From positions 62,001 to 126,000 of the forward strand of contig JADJLM010000001.1 of assembly GCA_016710135.1 (NCBI GenBank): 64,000 nt of DNA, written 5' to 3'. The position numbers and the translations under genes are program-made. Shown here one piece after another: positions 38,472-48,425 of the stretch (positions are counted from its first letter, which is position 1; every line of letters begins with the position of its first letter). Source of the DNA: Nitrosomonas sp. Lineage in GTDB: Bacteria > Pseudomonadota > Gammaproteobacteria > Burkholderiales > Nitrosomonadaceae. The notes under the pieces were generated by a model, which did no database searches, was not told the origin of the DNA, and worked only from the letters and a program-made list of their open reading frames with translations.

Positions 38472-38690
38472 ATGTCACATCCACTGAGTGGTTCAGAGAA
38501 GCTGAAAGAAAAATGCCAGAGCATGGCAAGTTTGACCCCAGAAGAAATTACGCAGGTTGCTGGTGGTTTTTCATTTGGAGGATTCAATCTTTCTTCCTGG
38601 TGGATCCGCGGTATTCCAGCAGACATTTATAAATCAGGGTTGCAGCAGTTGCAAGTCAATGAAATGAATGTAGATCAACAGCAATTCTAA
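38472..38690 (+). CDS. RiPP-type precursor peptide 2 (double-glycine leader)
   Basis: 72 residues from ATG 38472 (ribosome site aaggag upstream; the longer frame to 38391 is not needed). Leader with LTPEEITQVAGG, a double-glycine site, then the core FSFGGFNLSSWWIRGIPADI and YKSGLQQLQ. It ends 13 bases before the radical SAM gene, the placement expected for the substrate of that enzyme. Confidence 0.75.
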   Translation: MSHPLSGSEKLKEKCQSMASLTPEEITQVAGGFSFGGFNLSSWWIRGIPADIYKSGLQQLQVNEMNVDQQQF

Positions 38691-38703
38691 AAGGAGTATG
38701 GCA

Positions 38704-39741
38704 ATGGGGCCAACTGGATTATCCCGCGTGTTACAGATTCATCCGACTCGGCAATGTAATTTGAGTTGTCTCCATTGCTACTCATCGTCTTCGCCGAATG
38801 AAAAAACGGAATTGCCACTTTCGTTATTGTGTGATGCTGTTTCAGATGCGGCAAGTGAAGGGTTTAATTATGTGAGTCTCTCGGGTGGGGAGCCTACACT
38901 TTATAGGCCGTTGCATGAATTATTGACGCATGCACGTCAAGTCGGTATGAGGACGGCCGTCACCACCAATGGCATGCTGCTGACTGAACGTAAAATAGAG
39001 CAATTACGTACGATGGTCGATGTGCTTGCGATTAGCATTGATGGCATTCCTAGCGCTCACAATAGGATTAGAGGCTCTCAGCATGCGTTTGAGACCATGC
39101 GATCACGTTTGCCAATGTTGCGTGCAGCTAACATGATGTTTGGTTTCATTTTTACCCTAACGCAATATAACTTGGATGAGCTTGATTGGGTTAGAGATTT
39201 TGCCGTGAATGAGGGCGCAAAATTACTGCAAATTCACCCGCTGGAGGAGGTAGGTAATGCGGCAATTATGCTGCGGGGTAATGCACCCGATGCAACGGAA
39301 AGCGCCTATGCCTGGATGCTTGCCCAGCAAAAAACAACGGAGGATTTTCAGATCCGAATAGATGTTGCATTTAGTGAAGCGATCAAGCAGCAACCCAACC
39401 TGGTGTTTGCTGGTGATATGACTGGATTTGAAGAAAAACCGATGGCTGATCTTATTTCACCCTTGGTGATTGAGGCTAATGGTACGGTTAGCCCGATTCA
39501 ATACGGTTTTGCACGGAAGTATTCAGTAGGTAATTTAAAAATTTCGCCGCTGCGAACTTTGTTATCAAATTGGCGTAAGCAGGGATTACCTCAATTTCAT
39601 GCGCTATGCCGCGATGTCTATGAGGAAATTGCAAGAGCGCCCGCACCTTTCTTCTTGGATTGGAATGGTTTGATTGGCAAACGAGCGGAAGAAGCCTTTT
39701 TGATTGAGCAACGTAGGATTAATTATTCTATGGGAATGTGA
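38704..39741 (+). CDS. Radical SAM enzyme, probable peptide-modifying
   Basis: About 345 residues from ATG 38704 (spacing from aaggag favours it over ATG 38698). The Fe4S4-binding CxxxCxxC is RQCNLSCLHCYS (Cys18, 22, 25), followed by the GGEPTL motif (SLSGGEPTLYRPLHELL), and ISIDGIPSAHNRIRG. Only one other Cys (~residue 300) was seen, so no SPASM/twitch auxiliary cluster is likely. By context it modifies one or more of the flanking double-glycine precursors by C-H chemistry; the modification type is unknown. Confidence 0.8.
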   Translation: MGPTGLSRVLQIHPTRQCNLSCLHCYSSSSPNEKTELPLSLLCDAVSDAASEGFNYVSLSGGEPTLYRPLHELLTHARQVGMRTAVTTNGMLLTERKIEQLRTMVDVLAISIDGIPSAHNRIRGSQHAFETMRSRLPMLRAANMMFGFIFTLTQYNLDELDWVRDFAVNEGAKLLQIHPLEEVGNAAIMLRGNAPDATESAYAWMLAQQKTTEDFQIRIDVAFSEAIKQQPNLVFAGDMTGFEEKPMADLISPLVIEANGTVSPIQYGFARKYSVGNLKISPLRTLLSNWRKQGLPQFHALCRDVYEEIARAPAPFFLDWNGLIGKRAEEAFLIEQRRINYSMGM

Positions 39742-39858
39742 GTTTTTGCACAGTGAATTGATTGGGCAGGCTGTAAATTAGAGACTGTGGCGATTGATTG
39801 ATGAAAGTAAGCTTGATCGATCGTGAATTGAATAATTTACGCATTGAGGAGAACGATC

Positions 39859-40029
39859 ATGGATGAATTTAATTTTGATGAAATGATTTCATTGGATGAT
39901 ATTGAGGTGCATACGCTAACCACTGATGAATTGAATTTGATCACCGGTGGCATGATGAAAATGGATGAGGGATTCAATGAAACCAAGCTTGCTTCGTATA
40001 AAGATTTATATGGAGAAGTATGGTTTTGA
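39859..40029 (+). CDS. RiPP-type precursor peptide 3 (double-glycine leader)
   Basis: 56 residues from ATG 39859 with a gaggag site upstream. Acidic leader (MDEFNFDEMISLDDIEVHTL), then TDELNLITGG, a double-glycine site, and a 24-residue core MMKMDEGFNETKLASYKDLY. Lies between the radical SAM gene and the exporter. The core is unlike those of precursors 1 and 2. Confidence 0.72.
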   Translation: MDEFNFDEMISLDDIEVHTLTTDELNLITGGMMKMDEGFNETKLASYKDLYGEVWF

Positions 40030-40123
40030 TGGTAAGTATCTATCCGTGCTATCGCGGTCTGAATTGCGATAGCGCAATTGAACGCTGCACGGCTTAGTTG
40101 TTTCTTTTTGAGAAGCTGAGAAT

Positions 40124-41371
40124 ATGCCTCGACCCTTTTTCCGCTCTGAAGCATTAGCCCATCAACGTGATGCGCTAAACGGTGAAGTATTGATCGCGCG
40201 TTCACCAACAATTCGTCTGTTGGTCTGGGTAGCGCTGCTATTCACAGTTGTGTTGCTAGGGCTGGCCTTTGGGGGAGAATATACTCGTAAAGCGCATGTG
40301 GTGGGCTATTTATCACCGACCACCGGTATGATTCGAATTTACTCGCCGCAGCTAGGTACCATACAGGAAAAACATGTGCGTGAGGGGCAATATGTTAAGC
40401 AAGGTGACCCTTTGCTGACAATTTCGAGTGAGCGCATGACAGTTGGTGCACGCGAAGTTCAAGCGACATTGCTGACTGAGCTGAAACAGCGACAAGTAAG
40501 TTTGCGGTTTGAACAAAGTAAACAAAGCGAGATTGATTCGCTTGCCGGGAGCGGTATCGCTGTACGCATTCGTGGGCTTGAAACAGAGATTCACGAGACA
40601 CAGGCGCAATTAGCGCTGCAATCGAGTCGTGTCGCGAGTGCTGAGCGGATGGTGGCGCGCTATCAGCAGCTAGTTGCAGAACGATTTATGTCTGAAGTGG
40701 TATTGCAGCAGAAACAGGAAGAGTTGTTGGATCAACGCAATCAACTCGCGCAGATTAAACGTAACATTGCCAGTCTAAATCGTGAGTTGAATGCTGCTCG
40801 GGTGGAGTTGTCAGCTTCTGGATTGAAACAAGCCAATAATAAGGCTGCCATTGAACGGCAGATTTCTGAATTGGAACAGCAGCTTGCGGAAACGGATATT
40901 CGCCGCAGCATTACGTTAACTGCGCCTACTGAAGGGACAGTTACGACGTTGTTAACGGATATGGGGCAAATTGCACAACCGAATTTGCCGTTACTTTCGA
41001 TCTTGCCTGCAAGCGCACAATTACAAGCTCAATTGCTAGTGCCAAGCCATTCTGTAGGATTTATCAAGCCAGGACAATCTGTTTCTTTGCGTTATCAAGC
41101 ATTCCCTTATCAGCGTTTTGGGCATCATTTGGGTGAGATTATAGAGGTTGGTCGTTCCGTAATTCAACCCAATGAAGCCAATTTTCCGGTGCCTATCCAA
41201 GAATCGGTTTATCGTGTTACGGTGCGTTTACCGCAGCAACAGATCTTGGCCTATGGGCAAGGCATATCTTTGCAGCCGGAGATGGTGTTGGACGCTGATA
41301 TTCATTTAGATCGACGGCGCTTGATCGAATGGGTATTTGACCCTTTATTATCGATTACAGGGCGTATCTGA
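40124..41371 (+). CDS. HlyD-family membrane fusion protein (peptide exporter)
   Basis: 415 residues: N-terminal cytoplasmic segment, one transmembrane helix (LLVWVALLFTVVLLGLAFGG, ~residues 28-50), biotinyl-lipoyl-like domain (RIYSPQLGTIQEKHVREGQY), long coiled coil (~residues 100-250) and a barrel with APTEGTVTTLLTDMGQ. It links the inner-membrane exporter to the outer-membrane channel. Same family as CvaA-type adaptors of colicin V export; two bases separate it from the ABC transporter gene. Confidence 0.88.
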   Translation: MPRPFFRSEALAHQRDALNGEVLIARSPTIRLLVWVALLFTVVLLGLAFGGEYTRKAHVVGYLSPTTGMIRIYSPQLGTIQEKHVREGQYVKQGDPLLTISSERMTVGAREVQATLLTELKQRQVSLRFEQSKQSEIDSLAGSGIAVRIRGLETEIHETQAQLALQSSRVASAERMVARYQQLVAERFMSEVVLQQKQEELLDQRNQLAQIKRNIASLNRELNAARVELSASGLKQANNKAAIERQISELEQQLAETDIRRSITLTAPTEGTVTTLLTDMGQIAQPNLPLLSILPASAQLQAQLLVPSHSVGFIKPGQSVSLRYQAFPYQRFGHHLGEIIEVGRSVIQPNEANFPVPIQESVYRVTVRLPQQQILAYGQGISLQPEMVLDADIHLDRRRLIEWVFDPLLSITGRI

Positions 41372-41373
41372 GC

Positions 41374-43554
41374 ATGCTTCATTTCTCATTGCGGCGGCGG
41401 ACCCCCGTCATCTTACAAACTGAAGCGGCAGAGTGCGGGTTGGCGTGCTTGGCGATGATTGCGAGTTTCCATGGGCATCAAATCAATCTGAACGGATTAC
41501 GGGCACAGTATGCCGCTTCACTGCGAGGGTCTACGCTCGCGGATTTGATTTGGATTGCTGAGCAATTAAAACTGGCATCACGGCCTTTGCGCCTTGATTT
41601 GGGTCAGTTAACTGAATTGAAATTGCCTTGTATCTTACATTGGAATTTTAATCATTTTGTGGTTTTGACACGCGTGCAACGTGATCGGGTCACGCTACAT
41701 GATCCTGCTGCAGGTGAACAGGAATTGCTGTTGGCCGAGTTTTCAAAGCATTTTACGGGTATTGCACTTGAATTAACACCGACTAATGCGTTTGTTGCGC
41801 ATAAGGAGATTCAACACGTCAGACTGCGGTCGTTGATTGGGCGGTTTCAGGGTTTGACTGGCGCAGTTACCCAAATCTTAATTCTTGCTTTGATACTACA
41901 AGTATTTGCTATTCTGGCACCTTTCTATATGCAATGGGTCGTTGATCACGCGCTGGTTGCGTATGATCATGATCTTGTGACCGTCTTGGGCATGGGGTTT
42001 CTGTTATTAGTGGTAGTGCAGGTGAGCGTGACCGCATTGAGAGCTTGGATACTGATGGTATTAAGTACAACGCTCAATCTACAAATGATGACAAATTTGT
42101 TTCATCACTTGATTCGCTTACCGATGCAGTGGTTCAATAAGCGTCACATTGGTGACATTGTGTCTCGTTTCGACTCGTTGAATGCCATTCAACGAACTTT
42201 AACAACCGGTTTTCTCGAAGCATTAATCGATGGTGTGATGGTACTGATTACATTAGGCATGATGCTTCTTTATAGTGTTAAGCTCGCGATGATCGCAATG
42301 ATTGCAGCAGCATTATACGGGATACTGCGGTTAGTACTGTACCGCCCGCTCCGCTTAGCAACGGAAGATCATATCGTAAGAGGAGCAAAGCAGCAAAGTC
42401 ATTTTCTTGAGACTGTACGAGGGATGCAAAGTATTAAGCTGTTTGCTTATGAGGCAACGCGTGCCGCCAATTGGCAAAATTTGGTGATCGATCAGTTCAA
42501 CGCGAGCATTCGCACTCAACAGTTAAATATTTTATACCAAGGTTTAGATGGTCTTTTGTTTGGCCTAGAAAATATTATTACGATTTGGATTGGCGCGATG
42601 CTGATACTTGATACGGCAATGGGGAGCGGGTTTTCAATAGGAATGTTGTTTGCGTTCATTGCATATAAAACTCAGTTTGTACAAAGAATCTCAGCGCTTA
42701 TTGAAAAAGGGCTGGAGTTACGTATGTTAAGTCTTCATACTGAGCGGGTAGGAGACGTTGCGCTGCAGCCGATTGAACAAGTGAGTGAGTTGCGCCCAGT
42801 TTCTGCTGTACCTCTAACGGGTCAGATAGAGGTTAAACATCTGGCTTTTCGACATACCGAAACGGACCCTTTGGTTTTGCAAGATGTTGAGTTTAGGATT
42901 CAGGCGGGTGAGTCAGTTGCAATTGTGGGCGCATCAGGTTGTGGTAAAACGACTTTGATTAAACTTATGCTGGGTTTGTTGCAGCCTACAGACGGGCAAA
43001 TTGAAATTGACAGCGTGCCTTTGGATCGGATGGGTATAGCACGATACCGCCAGGCTGTGGCGAGTGTGATGCAAGATGATCAGCTTTTTGCAGGGTCAAT
43101 TGCGGAGAATATTTGTTTTTTTGATGCAAATCCTGACTATGAGCGAATTATTACTAGCGCTCGTCTGGCTGCCATTCATGATGACATTATGGCGATGCCG
43201 ATGCAATTCAATACATTGGTAGGTGATATGGGAGCCGTTCTTTCTGGCGGCCAGAAACAGCGGGTATTGCTGGCGCGCGCATTATATCGTCAACCAGTCA
43301 TCCTTTTTCTGGATGAAGCAACGAGTCATCTCGATCTTCGTTGTGAGCAAGATGTTAATCAAGCGATTCGCACACTTAAACTAACACGAATTATTGTTGC
43401 GCACCGTCCCGAAACCATTGCGAGTGCAGATCGAGTGATTCGATTAGATGCCGGTAGAGTCGTGAGCGATACTATTGTTCCAACGATGGCTGATTGTCGC
43501 TCAGGGTTGCGGTTGGACCAATTGGAAAGTCAGTATGTCGTTGCTGCAAATTGA
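41374..43554 (+). CDS. Peptidase-containing ABC transporter (C39, double-glycine peptide exporter)
   Basis: 726 residues. N-terminal C39 peptidase with catalytic Cys21 in QTEAAECGLACLAMIASFHG, His in ILHWNFNHFVVL and Asp in LHDPAAGE; six transmembrane helices (~residues 165-430); ATPase with Walker A GASGCGKTTLIKLMLG, signature LSGGQKQRVLLARAL and Walker B FLDEATSHLD. It removes the double-glycine leaders and exports the matured peptides (CvaB/RaxB-like). Last gene of the cluster. Confidence 0.92.
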   Translation: MLHFSLRRRTPVILQTEAAECGLACLAMIASFHGHQINLNGLRAQYAASLRGSTLADLIWIAEQLKLASRPLRLDLGQLTELKLPCILHWNFNHFVVLTRVQRDRVTLHDPAAGEQELLLAEFSKHFTGIALELTPTNAFVAHKEIQHVRLRSLIGRFQGLTGAVTQILILALILQVFAILAPFYMQWVVDHALVAYDHDLVTVLGMGFLLLVVVQVSVTALRAWILMVLSTTLNLQMMTNLFHHLIRLPMQWFNKRHIGDIVSRFDSLNAIQRTLTTGFLEALIDGVMVLITLGMMLLYSVKLAMIAMIAAALYGILRLVLYRPLRLATEDHIVRGAKQQSHFLETVRGMQSIKLFAYEATRAANWQNLVIDQFNASIRTQQLNILYQGLDGLLFGLENIITIWIGAMLILDTAMGSGFSIGMLFAFIAYKTQFVQRISALIEKGLELRMLSLHTERVGDVALQPIEQVSELRPVSAVPLTGQIEVKHLAFRHTETDPLVLQDVEFRIQAGESVAIVGASGCGKTTLIKLMLGLLQPTDGQIEIDSVPLDRMGIARYRQAVASVMQDDQLFAGSIAENICFFDANPDYERIITSARLAAIHDDIMAMPMQFNTLVGDMGAVLSGGQKQRVLLARALYRQPVILFLDEATSHLDLRCEQDVNQAIRTLKLTRIIVAHRPETIASADRVIRLDAGRVVSDTIVPTMADCRSGLRLDQLESQYVVAAN

Positions 43555-43724
43555 ATATTGAAAATCTTAGATTGGAGAAAATCAACAAAAATTTGACAGT
43601 GAATTTGGCGTTTATTTGAGTAAAAATTCATGCGAATGTTGTTTTTTTACGGGATAATTAGTTCTAACATATTGGAAACATTACTAGAAAATAAATTTCT
43701 ATTTTGTTGATATCTGATTGTTGT

Positions 43725-43730
43725 TATAAT
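43725..43730 (+). promoter_or_regulatory. Candidate -10 box for the rimP-nusA-infB operon
   Basis: Perfect tataat with a weak -35 candidate (ttgttg, 15-bp spacing). It lies ~55 bases before the rimP start in an AT-rich 230-base gap, and just before a possible attenuator hairpin. Confidence 0.4.
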
Positions 43731-43745
43731 AGTACCTATATCAGG

Positions 43746-43769
43746 GGTGGGCTTATTGGCCCATTTTTT
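43746..43769 (+). terminator. Possible attenuator in the rimP leader
   Basis: Short stem tgggc/gccca with a six-base loop followed by six T, between the putative promoter and the rimP ATG. It has the look of a weak intrinsic terminator in a leader; regulation of the nusA operon by attenuation is known in other bacteria, so a role here is inference. Confidence 0.45.
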
Positions 43770-43784
43770 ATTTGTGGTTGCGCT

Positions 43785-44213
43785 ATGGCTTTGTACGAAT
43801 TATTGGATTCAACATTGAATAATATGGGCTATGAATTGGTAGATGTGGAGTTTTCAACATCTGGCAAATTATTGCGTTTATTTGTAGACAAGGAAGGCGG
43901 AATTGCGATTGATGATTGTGTGGCAATCAGTAACCATTTAAGTCGGTTGCGGGTGGTAGAGCAAATTGATTATGGGCGACTTGAAGTTTCTTCGCCGGGC
44001 TTAGATCGGCCTCTCAAGAAAGAGCGTGATTTTGTGCGTTTTTTGGGTAGATCAATTAAGGTTAAATCGCATATTGCTTTACAAGGCCAGAGAAATTTTG
44101 TTGGAGTTCTGCGGGAAGTGAGTGACGGTAAATTGGGTTTGGAGATAGAAGGAAAAATTCTACGCATCGAGTTAAATAATTTAGATAAAGCACGGTTGGT
44201 TCCGGAACTATAG
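43785..44213 (+). CDS. rimP: Ribosome maturation factor RimP
   Basis: About 142 residues from ATG 43785 (the longer frame reads through the leader hairpin). Conserved LDSTLNNMGYELVDVEFSTS, DDCVAISNHLSRLRVVEQ, LEVSSPGLDRPLKKERDFVR. Required for 30S subunit maturation. First gene of the rimP-nusA-infB-rbfA-truB operon. Confidence 0.93.
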   Translation: MALYELLDSTLNNMGYELVDVEFSTSGKLLRLFVDKEGGIAIDDCVAISNHLSRLRVVEQIDYGRLEVSSPGLDRPLKKERDFVRFLGRSIKVKSHIALQGQRNFVGVLREVSDGKLGLEIEGKILRIELNNLDKARLVPEL

Positions 44214-44240
44214 GCGTAATAAATATTTGGTTGGAGGAAT

Positions 44241-45713
44241 ATGAGCCGCGAGATTTTACTATTGGTAGATGCATTGGCGCATGAAAAGAATGTCAGTAAG
44301 GCCGTTGTTTTTACTGCTTTGGAGATGGCATTGGCGTCGGCTACTAAAAAACATTTCCGTGAAGATATTGAAGTACAGGTTAAGATAGAAAGAGATACTG
44401 GGAATTACCGATGCTTCCAAAGCAAACAAGTTGTACCGGATGATGCAGTAGAGAATTCTTTTCGGCAAATTGGGTTTAGTGAGGCTTTGAAACTTAATGC
44501 TGAGATTGAATTGGGTGGTTTTATTGAAGAGCCTATCGAAACATTAGAGTTTGATCGGATTGGTGCGCAAGCTGCAAAACAGGTTATTTTTCAAAAAATT
44601 CGAGATGCCGAACGAGAGCAGAATCTAAATGATTTTCTTGATCGTAAGGAATATTTGATTTCGGGTACGATCAAGCGTATGGAACGCGGAAATGCTATTG
44701 TGGAATCGGGCAGAATCGAAGCGATTTTACCTCGTGATCAAATGATTCCTAAAGAAAATTTGAGAGTGGGAGATCGAGTACGCGGTTATCTTCAGAGAGT
44801 TGATCGAACCTCGCGTGGTCCAAGTCTGGTCATATCTCGGATTTCTCCTGAATTTCTCATTAAGCTATTTCAACTAGAAGTGCCAGAGATAGAAGAAAAA
44901 TTGCTGGAAATCAAAGCTGCGGCCAGAGATCCAGGTTCACGTGCCAAAATTGCGGTGAAATCAAACGATCCAAGAATTGACCCCATTGGAACTTGTGTCG
45001 GGATGCGTGGTTCAAGAGTTCAGTCGGTTATAACGGAATTGACAGGTGAGCGGATTGATATCATTCTATGGGCAGAAGATCCTGCTACTTATGTGGTCAA
45101 TGCGCTTGCTCCAGCGGAGATCAGTAGCATCGTTGTCGATGAGGATAAACACGCAATGGATATCGTTGTTAATGATGAGAATTTGGCGCAAGCTATAGGG
45201 CGAGGTGGTCAGAACGTGCGCCTTGCTTCTGAATTAACAGGGTGGTTACTGAATATCATGACAGAAGATGAATCACAGAAACGAAATGAAGAAGAGACTT
45301 CTGCCATTAGTAAGCTGTTCATGGATAAATTGGATGTTGATGAAGAGGTGGCCACAATCCTCGTGGAGGAAGGGTTTTCTTCCTTAGAAGAAATTGCTTA
45401 TGTTCCACTCGAAGAAATGCTTGAAATCGAAGTGCTTGATGAAGAGACAATAACTGAATTACGTGATCGAGCGAGTAATGCGTTGCTTACCGCTGCCATT
45501 GCGACAGAAGAGAAAATTGAGCGTGTTACCGAGGACCTACTCGCTTTGGAAGGAATGGATATTCAGCTTGTTCGGGAACTTGCGGCAAAAGGTATTAACA
45601 CACAAGAAGAGCTAGCAGATTTAGCAGCAGATGATTTGGTTGAAATGACGGGTATCGATATTGAGCGGGCAAATCAGATTATTATCAAGGCTCGAGAGCC
45701 TTGGTTTGTGTAG
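44241..45713 (+). CDS. nusA: Transcription termination/antitermination factor NusA
   Basis: 490 residues, start ATG after ggagg. NusA N-terminal domain (MSREILLLVDALAHEKNVSK), S1 domain (EYLISGTIKRMERGNAIVES), KH domains (GTCVGMRGSRVQSV, IGRGGQNVRLASELTGW) and two acidic C-terminal repeats as in proteobacterial NusA. Binds RNA polymerase and controls pausing, termination and antitermination. Confidence 0.95.
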   Translation: MSREILLLVDALAHEKNVSKAVVFTALEMALASATKKHFREDIEVQVKIERDTGNYRCFQSKQVVPDDAVENSFRQIGFSEALKLNAEIELGGFIEEPIETLEFDRIGAQAAKQVIFQKIRDAEREQNLNDFLDRKEYLISGTIKRMERGNAIVESGRIEAILPRDQMIPKENLRVGDRVRGYLQRVDRTSRGPSLVISRISPEFLIKLFQLEVPEIEEKLLEIKAAARDPGSRAKIAVKSNDPRIDPIGTCVGMRGSRVQSVITELTGERIDIILWAEDPATYVVNALAPAEISSIVVDEDKHAMDIVVNDENLAQAIGRGGQNVRLASELTGWLLNIMTEDESQKRNEEETSAISKLFMDKLDVDEEVATILVEEGFSSLEEIAYVPLEEMLEIEVLDEETITELRDRASNALLTAAIATEEKIERVTEDLLALEGMDIQLVRELAAKGINTQEELADLAADDLVEMTGIDIERANQIIIKAREPWFV

Positions 45714-45824
45714 AACTTCCATCATGGCAAGTATGGGGTTGTTATCACTTTCGTCAGTTAAAACCTCAACAAATGCAGGAATAGGTTTGCAATTTATAAA
45801 TTTGGAGTGAGTGAAGGGTTTTTG

Positions 45825-48422
45825 ATGTCTCAAATAACGGTTGAACAATTTGCCAATGAGTTAGGTATGCTGCCTGACGCGCTTCTGGAGCAACTTCAGA
45901 CTGCAGGTGTCAGTAAGCAATCTGGCGGAGAAATTATTACGGATGGTGATAAAAAGCAGCTGCTCGAATATCTTCGTAAGTCCCATGGTTCTTCAGAAAC
46001 GACAAAGAAGAAAATTGCATTGACTCGCAAAAAAACAACTGAAATAAAAAAATCTGATGTGGCAGGTAAACAGCGCACCATCGAAGTTAAGGTTAGGAAA
46101 ACGCGTGTCTATACAAAGCCTGTTGAACAGGCAGTTGAGCAGGCTGAAAACAAAGAAATTGAACCGGTAGCTCCTCCTATAGCAGCTTCTGTTTCTACGC
46201 CGGAGACACCTTCTGTATCTGTACGGAAGTCTATTATTAGTGCTGATGAGCTAGCTCAGCGCGAGGAAGAGGCGAGGCGCCATGCTAAATTGATGGAGCT
46301 TCAAGAAATTGAATTTAGAAAAAAAACTGAGAAGAAGGTGCAACCGAAGATTAGTGAAGTTGCAAAAGAAGAGCCTAAGGCAGAGGCTCCTATAGAAAAA
46401 GTAATAAATGCAGTAGAACCGGTATCTCAACCGGGGGTACAAACTAAACCAATTATTACGGTTAAACATGAAGATAAACCGGAGAAGAAGAAAAAACAAA
46501 TTAGACAGCAGAATCTGCAGAGCGAAGAAACAGGTAAGCGGCGTGAAATAAAAAAACATGATTTAAACCAGATAGATGGTTGGCGTATTCGCAAAAGCAA
46601 TAAAAATGCGAAGGCAAGCTCAAATGAGAGCGCTGAGTTACATCGATTTACTGAACCGACGGAACCGATTAAATACGAAGTGATGGTGCCTGAAACGATT
46701 TCAGTTGGCGCGCTTGCTCAAAAAATGTCGGTTAAAGCTGCTGAAGTAATCCGAGTTTTAATGAAAATGGGTAGTATGGTAACGATTAATCAAATGCTTG
46801 ATCAAGATACGGCAATGATCGTTGTTGAGGAATTGGGCCATATTGCCAAATATGCGGCGCCTGATAACCCCGAGTCCTATCTAGAAGAAGAGAAAATTTC
46901 TCAGTCGAATGCCATAGCTGAACCGCGCGCGCCTGTCGTAACAGTTATGGGACACGTAGACCATGGCAAAACATCATTACTGGATTATATTCGAAGAACG
47001 CGTGTTGCGGGTGGGGAAGCAGGAGGAATTACTCAGCATATTGGAGCTTATCATGTTGAGACGGCGCATGGGATGATCACATTCTTGGATACGCCAGGAC
47101 ATGAGGCTTTCACGGCGATGAGAGCGCGAGGCGCTAAGATTACAGATATTGTTGTGTTAGTAGTTGCTGCGGATGATGGAGTAATGCCACAAACGATAGA
47201 AGCGATTCATCATGCTAAAGCGGCAAAAATACCGATAGTGGTTGCTGTCAATAAGATGGATAAGCCTGAAGCCAATTTTGAGCGTATTAAACAAGAGCTA
47301 GTTACTCATGGCGTAGTTGCTGAGGATTGGGGCGGAGAGGTTATTTTTGTCGGCGTTTCTGCAAAAACAGGTTTGGGAATTGATGAGCTTCTAGAAAGTA
47401 TTTTGCTGCAAGCAGAAGTGCTTGAACTTAAGGCGGTCAAAGCAGCGCCTGCTAAAGGGGTTGTTATTGAATCACGGTTGGATAAAGGGCGAGGGCCGGT
47501 AGCTACGATCTTGATACAGTCGGGAACGTTAAAGCGAGGCGATGTATTACTGACCGGTGCAGCCTTTGGAAGAGTTAGAGCTATGTTGGATGAAAGTGGT
47601 AATCCGATTGAGCGTGCGAGTACGTCTATTCCTGTAGAAATTCAGGGTTTATCGGATGTGGCAGTTGCAGGTGAGACGGTTCTCGCATTAGAAGATGAGC
47701 GTCGTGCAAGAGAAATTGCGCTTTTCCGTCAGGGTAAATTTAGAGATGTAAGGCTTGATCAGCGTCAAGTGGCTAAAATGGAGGAGGTATTCAATCAGAA
47801 AGATGATATAAAAATACTTAATCTGATCATTAAAGCTGATGCGCAGGGATCAACTGAGGCGCTGGCATATGCTTTGCAGAAGCTTGCTACGGATGAAGTG
47901 AAAATTAATATCATTCATAGTGGTGTGGGAGCAATTATTGAATCAGATATTAATCTGGCACTCGCTTCAAAAGCAATTATCATTGGGTTCAACAGTCGAG
48001 CTGACGCTGGGGCTAGGAAGCTGGTAGCCACGACTGGTGTTGACGTTCACTATTATAACGTGATTTACGATGCGGTCGATGAGATCAAAAAAGCCCTTTC
48101 GGGAATGCTGCTGCCTGAACGTAAAGAAAATATTATCGGGCTGATTGATATCAGAGAGATATTTAGAATCTCAAAAATTGGTGTAATTGCCGGGTGTTAT
48201 GTTCTCGAAGGTCTGGTCAAACGAGATTCGATGGTTCGAGTATTGCGAGATGGAGTCGTGACCCATAGCTGTGCGCTTGATTCTTTAAAACGTTTTAAAG
48301 ATGATGTAAGAGAAGTAAAGGCGGGGTTTGAATGCGGGTTATCACTCAAAAATTATAATGATATTCAAGTTGGTGATCAGCTTGAGATCTATGAAGTCGT
48401 TGAAGTGATGCGGACTTTATAA
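45825..48422 (+). CDS. infB: Translation initiation factor IF-2
   Basis: About 865 residues from ATG 45825 (gaaggg upstream). N-terminal IF2_N (MSQITVEQFANELGMLPDAL), a long charged linker (~residues 60-290), the second N domain (MVPETISVGALAQKMSVKA), then the G domain with GHVDHGKTSLLDYIRRTRVA, DTPGHEAF, NKMDKP, and C1/C2 barrels. Delivers fMet-tRNA to the 30S subunit. Confidence 0.96.
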   Translation: MSQITVEQFANELGMLPDALLEQLQTAGVSKQSGGEIITDGDKKQLLEYLRKSHGSSETTKKKIALTRKKTTEIKKSDVAGKQRTIEVKVRKTRVYTKPVEQAVEQAENKEIEPVAPPIAASVSTPETPSVSVRKSIISADELAQREEEARRHAKLMELQEIEFRKKTEKKVQPKISEVAKEEPKAEAPIEKVINAVEPVSQPGVQTKPIITVKHEDKPEKKKKQIRQQNLQSEETGKRREIKKHDLNQIDGWRIRKSNKNAKASSNESAELHRFTEPTEPIKYEVMVPETISVGALAQKMSVKAAEVIRVLMKMGSMVTINQMLDQDTAMIVVEELGHIAKYAAPDNPESYLEEEKISQSNAIAEPRAPVVTVMGHVDHGKTSLLDYIRRTRVAGGEAGGITQHIGAYHVETAHGMITFLDTPGHEAFTAMRARGAKITDIVVLVVAADDGVMPQTIEAIHHAKAAKIPIVVAVNKMDKPEANFERIKQELVTHGVVAEDWGGEVIFVGVSAKTGLGIDELLESILLQAEVLELKAVKAAPAKGVVIESRLDKGRGPVATILIQSGTLKRGDVLLTGAAFGRVRAMLDESGNPIERASTSIPVEIQGLSDVAVAGETVLALEDERRAREIALFRQGKFRDVRLDQRQVAKMEEVFNQKDDIKILNLIIKADAQGSTEALAYALQKLATDEVKINIIHSGVGAIIESDINLALASKAIIIGFNSRADAGARKLVATTGVDVHYYNVIYDAVDEIKKALSGMLLPERKENIIGLIDIREIFRISKIGVIAGCYVLEGLVKRDSMVRVLRDGVVTHSCALDSLKRFKDDVREVKAGFECGLSLKNYNDIQVGDQLEIYEVVEVMRTL

Positions 48423-48425
48423 TTG

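Noticed and set aside
45896..46559. Long minus-strand ORFs within infB
   Set aside because: Shadows of the charged, repetitive IF-2 linker; no start signals.
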